Source: Algisphaera agarilytica
GTDB lineage: Bacteria; Planctomycetota; Phycisphaerae; Phycisphaerales; Phycisphaeraceae
Length of the DNA stretch: 64,000 bases
Direction of reading: 5' to 3'
Assembly: GCF_014207595.1 (NCBI RefSeq)
Contig: NZ_JACHGY010000001.1
Coordinates: 558,001 to 622,000 of the forward strand
The translations under genes and the position numbers were made by a program. The notes under the pieces are model-generated. The model searched no databases, had not been told where the DNA came from, and was given only the letters and a program-made list of their open reading frames with translations. This document shows positions 59,625 through 64,000 of this stretch, piece after piece; position 1 is the first letter of the stretch; each line of letters opens with the position of its first letter.

Positions 59625-59707
59625 GACAACCCAACCGCCCACCCCACGCCGGCCACGGCAGCGGGTGTGGCGGGGAGCACGGGTTCGCTCTTTGAAAACT
59701 TGAAGCG

Positions 59708-59741
59708 CAAAAAAAGCCCACGGAATCGATCCGTGGGCTTT
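59708..59741 (-). terminator. Intrinsic terminator of ahcY
   Basis: A 12-base-pair stem (AAAGCCCACGGA / TCCGTGGGCTTT, loop ATCGA) followed on the minus strand by a run of seven T. Confidence 0.92.
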
Positions 59742-59770
59742 GGGAACGTCAGGTATTGCAGCACCGCGAT

Positions 59771-61285
<1,515 letters not shown>

Positions 61286-61363
61286 GAGATTCTCCAAATG
61301 AGGGGGTGAGGTTTGAGGGTTGAGTACTGAGGGTTTGTTTGCTTTGATCAAGCCGCTTGCGGC

Positions 61364-62314
61364 TTAGCGTGTCGCGTGGCCCAACAACAACGTCGGGCCC
61401 TTGGCTTCGGGCGCGGGTTTGAGCGAACGGGCGTCGGCGTTGGAAAAACCGGCATCGCTAAGGATCTGGGTGAGCGAGTCGGGCGTAAAACCCATCGAGC
61501 GTTGGCCGAGCGATCGGCGGAAGTCTTCGCGGTCGTGCAGCATGAGGTCGACCACCACCGCTTTGCCGCCGGGCTTGAGCACGCGGTGCATCTCGGCAAT
61601 CACTGCCGCCGGGTCGTCGAGGTAGGTGAGCACCAACACGCAGAGCACCGCGTCGCAGCTCGCATCTTCCAGCGGGACATTGGTGAGTTGGCCTTGCTTG
61701 AGTTCGACGTTGTCGTGGCCCCGGGTCTGAGCCGCGGCGGCTTTGAGCATGGCCGAGCTGTTGTCGATGCCGACGACGTTTTGCACATTGGGCGCGAGTG
61801 CCGAAGCCAGCTGCCCGGTGCCGCAACCGAAGTCGGCGACGGTCCAATCGCTGGGGAGCAACGCGAGCAATGCTTCGTAGCCGAACGAGTCGCCGTAGAG
61901 TTCGGTGCGGGTCTTGTCCCAGCCCGATGCGGCATCATCGAAAAACGCCGAGCTGTCTCCCGCACGCTCGGCCAAGCGAGCGGCGAGACGCACTTCGTCC
62001 TGCGCCAGCGTCGGCCAATCCGCCACACGGTCCCGGGTCAATACCCACAGGTCACGCTGAGCGGGGTCGAGTTCGTCCAGCACCATGCGGTACAGATTGG
62101 TGGTCGCCTGACGGCGGCTGATCAACCAGTCCTCATCGGCCAAAACCTTGAGGTGCCGGCTCACCGTCGACTGCGGGAGCTGCACCACGCTGCACAGGTC
62201 CGACACGCCCAGCTCCTGCCGATCGAGCAGGCGGAGAAGCCGCACCCGCGTGGCGTCGGCCAGGGTGGCCAGCCAGCGGAGCATCGCGTCGGGTTGGGTG
62301 TCGGTGCGGTTCAT
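61364..62314 (-). CDS. ArsR-type HTH fused to a SAM-dependent methyltransferase
   Basis: The ATG at 62314 gives 316 residues. The N-terminal third is an ArsR winged helix: LATLADATRVRLLRLLDRQE, then VSDLCSVVQLPQSTVSRHLK and DEDWLISRRQATTNLYRMVL. The C-terminal two-thirds is a class I methyltransferase with motif I VADFGCGTGQLASALAPN, VVGIDNSSAMLKAAAAQTRG and a motif IV-like EDASCDAVLCVLVLTYLDDP. ArsR-methyltransferase fusions next to ahcY occur in other phyla, and the SAH-responsive regulator SahR is also an ArsR protein of the methionine cycle. The protein could therefore sense SAM/SAH and repress its own operon. The metal-binding Cys residues of true ArsR are absent. Confidence 0.85.
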   Translation of the reverse strand: MNRTDTQPDAMLRWLATLADATRVRLLRLLDRQELGVSDLCSVVQLPQSTVSRHLKVLADEDWLISRRQATTNLYRMVLDELDPAQRDLWVLTRDRVADWPTLAQDEVRLAARLAERAGDSSAFFDDAASGWDKTRTELYGDSFGYEALLALLPSDWTVADFGCGTGQLASALAPNVQNVVGIDNSSAMLKAAAAQTRGHDNVELKQGQLTNVPLEDASCDAVLCVLVLTYLDDPAAVIAEMHRVLKPGGKAVVVDLMLHDREDFRRSLGQRSMGFTPDSLTQILSDAGFSNADARSLKPAPEAKGPTLLLGHATR

Positions 62315-62320
62315 GGGGTC

Positions 62321-62366
62321 ATTATCGGCGATCTTCGCCAACACTTCATCAGTCTATCCGGATGAA
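62321..62366 (-). promoter_or_regulatory. Promoter and candidate operator of the ArsR-methyltransferase/ahcY operon
   Basis: On the minus strand GATAAT (62321-62326) ends 6 bases before the ATG at 62314. An inverted repeat TTCATC-N10-GATGAA (62345-62366) covers the expected -35 region, well placed for repression by the adjacent ArsR protein. A second repeat, AAATC-N5-GATTT, lies at 62372-62386. Confidence 0.45.
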
Positions 62367-62474
62367 TGAATAAATCTAGTCGATTTGGTGATATTCACCC
62401 GAAAATGCCCGTTTGGAGCCGGATTTCCTGGTTTTGTTGGCTTGATCCGCCAAGCGACCAGGGGCCGTGAGCCG

Positions 62475-62480
62475 TATCAT
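62475..62480 (+). promoter_or_regulatory. -10-like box directly upstream of the Gfo/Idh/MocA gene
   Basis: TATCAT ends 8 bases before the ATG at 62489. No Shine-Dalgarno. Confidence 0.4.
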
Positions 62481-62488
62481 GGCCGACG

Positions 62489-63727
62489 ATGACCAGCACG
62501 GAAGCCGTTAAAATCGGGGTGGCGGGGTTGGGCGGATACGCCCAGACGATCGCCCAATTGCTCCTGGATCACGGCCCGGCCACCCAGCCGCGGGCGGAGT
62601 TTGCCGCGGTGTGCGAGCCGGACCTCCAGACCCACGCCGAGCCGGCCGAGCGTCTGCGGGAACGGGGCGTGACGATCTATGACAACTACGAGCAGATGCT
62701 GGAGCACCCCGGGCTCGAAGCGGTTTGGTTGCCGGTCCCGATCGACCTGCACGTGCCGTTTGCCGAGCGGGCATTGGCGAAGGGCCTGGACGTGATGCTC
62801 GAAAAGCCCGTGGCGGGCACGATCGACGAGATCGATCAACTCATCGCCGCACGCGACGCCGCGGGCAAGCAGGTGTTGGTCGGCTTCCAAGACGTGTACG
62901 ACAACGCAACCCTGCCGCTCAAACGCCGCCTGTTATCCGGCGAGCTCGGCAAGGTCCTGAGCGCAACCGTCCACGGCTGTTGGCCCCGCGACACGCACTA
63001 CTTCAACCGCGCCACCTGGGCGGGCGCTCTCCGGCGCGGCGACACCTGGGTCCTCGACAGCCCGGCCAACAACGCGATGGCCCACTTCATCAACATCGTC
63101 CTGTTTCTTCTGGGCAACGATGAAGCGAGCAGTGCCCGCCCCACCCACCTCGCGGCCGAGCTGTATCGCGCTGCCGACATCGAGAATTTCGATACCGCTT
63201 CGATGCGGGTCACGCTCAATCGGCCCGACCCCGCCAACTTTCTCATCCACCTGACCCACGCCTGCAAAACCAACCACCAACCCCTCATCCGGATCAAAAC
63301 CGAGCGTGGCGAAGTCGGCTGGACGGTCCACGACACCTCGGTCACGCTCGACGGCCAAACCCTCACCACCCCCCGCGACAGCCTGATGCGACGCAACATG
63401 CTCGAAGCCTTCGCGCAGTCTGTCCGAGGCGAGAGTTCCAACGACCGATGCGTCGCCACACTCGAGTCGGCCCGTTGTCACACGACGATCATCAACGCCG
63501 CCTCCCAGGCCGCAGCCATCACCCCGGTGCCCGCGTCGTCGATCGCGGCGGTGCAGACCGAGGCCGGCACCGTCCACGCCATCCCCGAGATCGAATCCGT
63601 GTTTGAACGGTGTGCCGCTCAGGGCCAGATGCTCCACGAGTCCGGCCTCCTGCCGTTCACCGTCCCCGCCGCGGAGCTGGACCTCACCCACTACTCCCGC
63701 TTCGCCGGCCCCGCCACCGCCCCATAA
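62489..63727 (+). CDS. Gfo/Idh/MocA family oxidoreductase
   Basis: The 412-residue protein has an N-terminal Rossmann fold, KIGVAGLGGYAQTIAQLLLD (residues 8-27), with the family dinucleotide site, and DVMLEKPVAGTIDEIDQLIA (the EKP motif near residue 110). A C-terminal substrate domain follows (HYFNRATWAGALRRGDTWVL, with SPANNAMAHFINIVLFLLGN). Members act on sugars, inositol or amino-sugars with NAD(P). The substrate here is unknown. Gfo/Idh/MocA enzymes are strongly expanded in planctomycetes. It is divergent from the ArsR-methyltransferase gene across 174 bases, so the candidate operator there could affect both genes. Confidence 0.9.
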   Translation: MTSTEAVKIGVAGLGGYAQTIAQLLLDHGPATQPRAEFAAVCEPDLQTHAEPAERLRERGVTIYDNYEQMLEHPGLEAVWLPVPIDLHVPFAERALAKGLDVMLEKPVAGTIDEIDQLIAARDAAGKQVLVGFQDVYDNATLPLKRRLLSGELGKVLSATVHGCWPRDTHYFNRATWAGALRRGDTWVLDSPANNAMAHFINIVLFLLGNDEASSARPTHLAAELYRAADIENFDTASMRVTLNRPDPANFLIHLTHACKTNHQPLIRIKTERGEVGWTVHDTSVTLDGQTLTTPRDSLMRRNMLEAFAQSVRGESSNDRCVATLESARCHTTIINAASQAAAITPVPASSIAAVQTEAGTVHAIPEIESVFERCAAQGQMLHESGLLPFTVPAAELDLTHYSRFAGPATAP

Positions 63728-63786
63728 CTCGACCCCACGGTTTTCTAGGGGTTTCGGCTTTGTCGGGTTAAACTATACGGCCCCCC

Positions 63787-64000
63787 ATGCCGTATCCACC
63801 CGTACAACCCACACCAAGCCTCCGGACCCTGCGATGGCTCTCGTGCGCTCTGGCGTGCCTTCTTCTGGCATCGCTCTCCATTGGCTGCGTAGAGACGCGG
63901 GTGGTCAGCAGCAGCTGGGACAGCCTCCGCGAATTGGCCGACCCACCCACCGAGCAGGGCAAAGACGGCCGACGGGTGCGTGGCCAAGCCTTTGCCGTCG
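63787..64000 (+). CDS. N-terminus of a lipoprotein (cut by the window edge)
   Basis: The ATG at 63787 opens a frame that runs to the end of the window (71 codons). The start has a basic N-terminus and a hydrophobic core ending in LLLASLSIGC, a good lipobox. The mature part begins VETRVVSSSWDSLRELADPP. A TAAACT hexamer ends 12 bases upstream, and no Shine-Dalgarno is visible. The remainder and the function are unknown. Confidence 0.65.
   Translation, partial: MPYPPVQPTPSLRTLRWLSCALACLLLASLSIGCVETRVVSSSWDSLRELADPPTEQGKDGRRVRGQAFAV

Larger units (their letters stand above)
58919..59770. other. Repeat-rich intergenic stretch between the GGDEF-EAL gene and ahcY
   Basis: About 850 bases with no credible gene. 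It contains a CTCCC/GGGAG repeat copy (59138-59172), a 131-base hairpin (59494-59624) with CACGGAG units, and the ahcY terminator. GC-rich open frames here are short and have no features of real proteins. Confidence 0.6.

Noticed and set aside
61376-62365. A 329-codon plus-strand frame opposite the ArsR-methyltransferase
   Set aside because: The minus-strand frame has both an HTH and a methyltransferase; the plus-strand translation is featureless.

Overview
This 64 kb window is chromosomal DNA from a high-GC planctomycete, most probably class Phycisphaerae. Three adjacent proteins end in PEP-CTERM sorting tails (for example VPEPASLALVGLGGLAM followed by a basic cluster). The housekeeping genes are single copy and loosely arranged, and there are many secreted lipoproteins, a degenerate H-X9-DG-type pseudopilin and scattered glycoside hydrolases. 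I saw no rRNA, tRNA, CRISPR array, transposase or phage gene, so this looks like core chromosome rather than an island.

Layout. 1-4.8 kb: the 5' part of a GH43-like hydrolase, a HEAT-repeat lipoprotein and a divergent TPR protein. 4.8-7.9 kb: serS and folC. 8-14.2 kb: an orphan flagellin-like protein with an extra C-terminal tail, a Wzz/BY-kinase-like membrane ATPase with a degraded P-loop, and a protein-kinase-like phosphotransferase. 14.2-21 kb: dihydrouridine synthase, uxaC, a DCC-family protein, tyrS, a DUF502 membrane protein, then hpf, a PTS EIIA (ptsN-like) and HPr. 21-25.8 kb: pssA, then a tightly coupled five-gene envelope operon (DUF2752 protein, two lipoproteins, a glycosyltransferase, a zinc-ribbon membrane protein). 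26-31 kb: rny, a Deg-type protease and a ClpP/NfeD-like secreted protein. 31-38.6 kb: GH32, lipoprotein MsrB, SPOUT methyltransferase, a gluzincin-type metallopeptidase and GH2. 38.6-44.2 kb: gatB, queC, an RDD membrane protein and cdsA. 44.5-48 kb: three PEP-CTERM proteins in an AT-rich stretch. 48.3-53.7 kb: infC, an FAD oxidoreductase, a clan-A-like hydrolase and dinB. 53.7-59 kb: pseudopilin, two lipoproteins and a PilZ-PAS-GGDEF-EAL protein. 59.7-64 kb: ahcY with an ArsR-methyltransferase regulator, a Gfo/Idh/MocA oxidoreductase and the start of a lipoprotein.

Functional themes are polysaccharide and sugar-acid breakdown (GH43, GH32, GH2, clan-A-like hydrolase, UxaC, FAD oxidoreductase, Gfo/Idh/MocA), phospholipid synthesis (CdsA, PssA), a regulatory PTS with ribosome hibernation (Hpf, EIIA, HPr), the methyl cycle (AhcY with an ArsR-methyltransferase), and envelope or secreted proteins.

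The most interesting signals are regulatory and structural. About a dozen genes have a -10-like hexamer ending only 6-10 bases before the start codon and usually no Shine-Dalgarno sequence, which suggests leaderless mRNAs. In contrast, the three PEP-CTERM genes have long AT-rich leaders and strong Shine-Dalgarno sites. infC, and possibly a second gene, appear to start at AUC. At least four families of dispersed palindromic or tandem repeats sit between genes. Several enzymes lack expected catalytic residues (GH32 acid/base Glu, NfeD-like Ser, P-loop Lys). I found no strong candidate for a wholly new multi-gene defence or metabolic system. The coupled envelope operon at 22-25.8 kb is the best multi-gene unknown.
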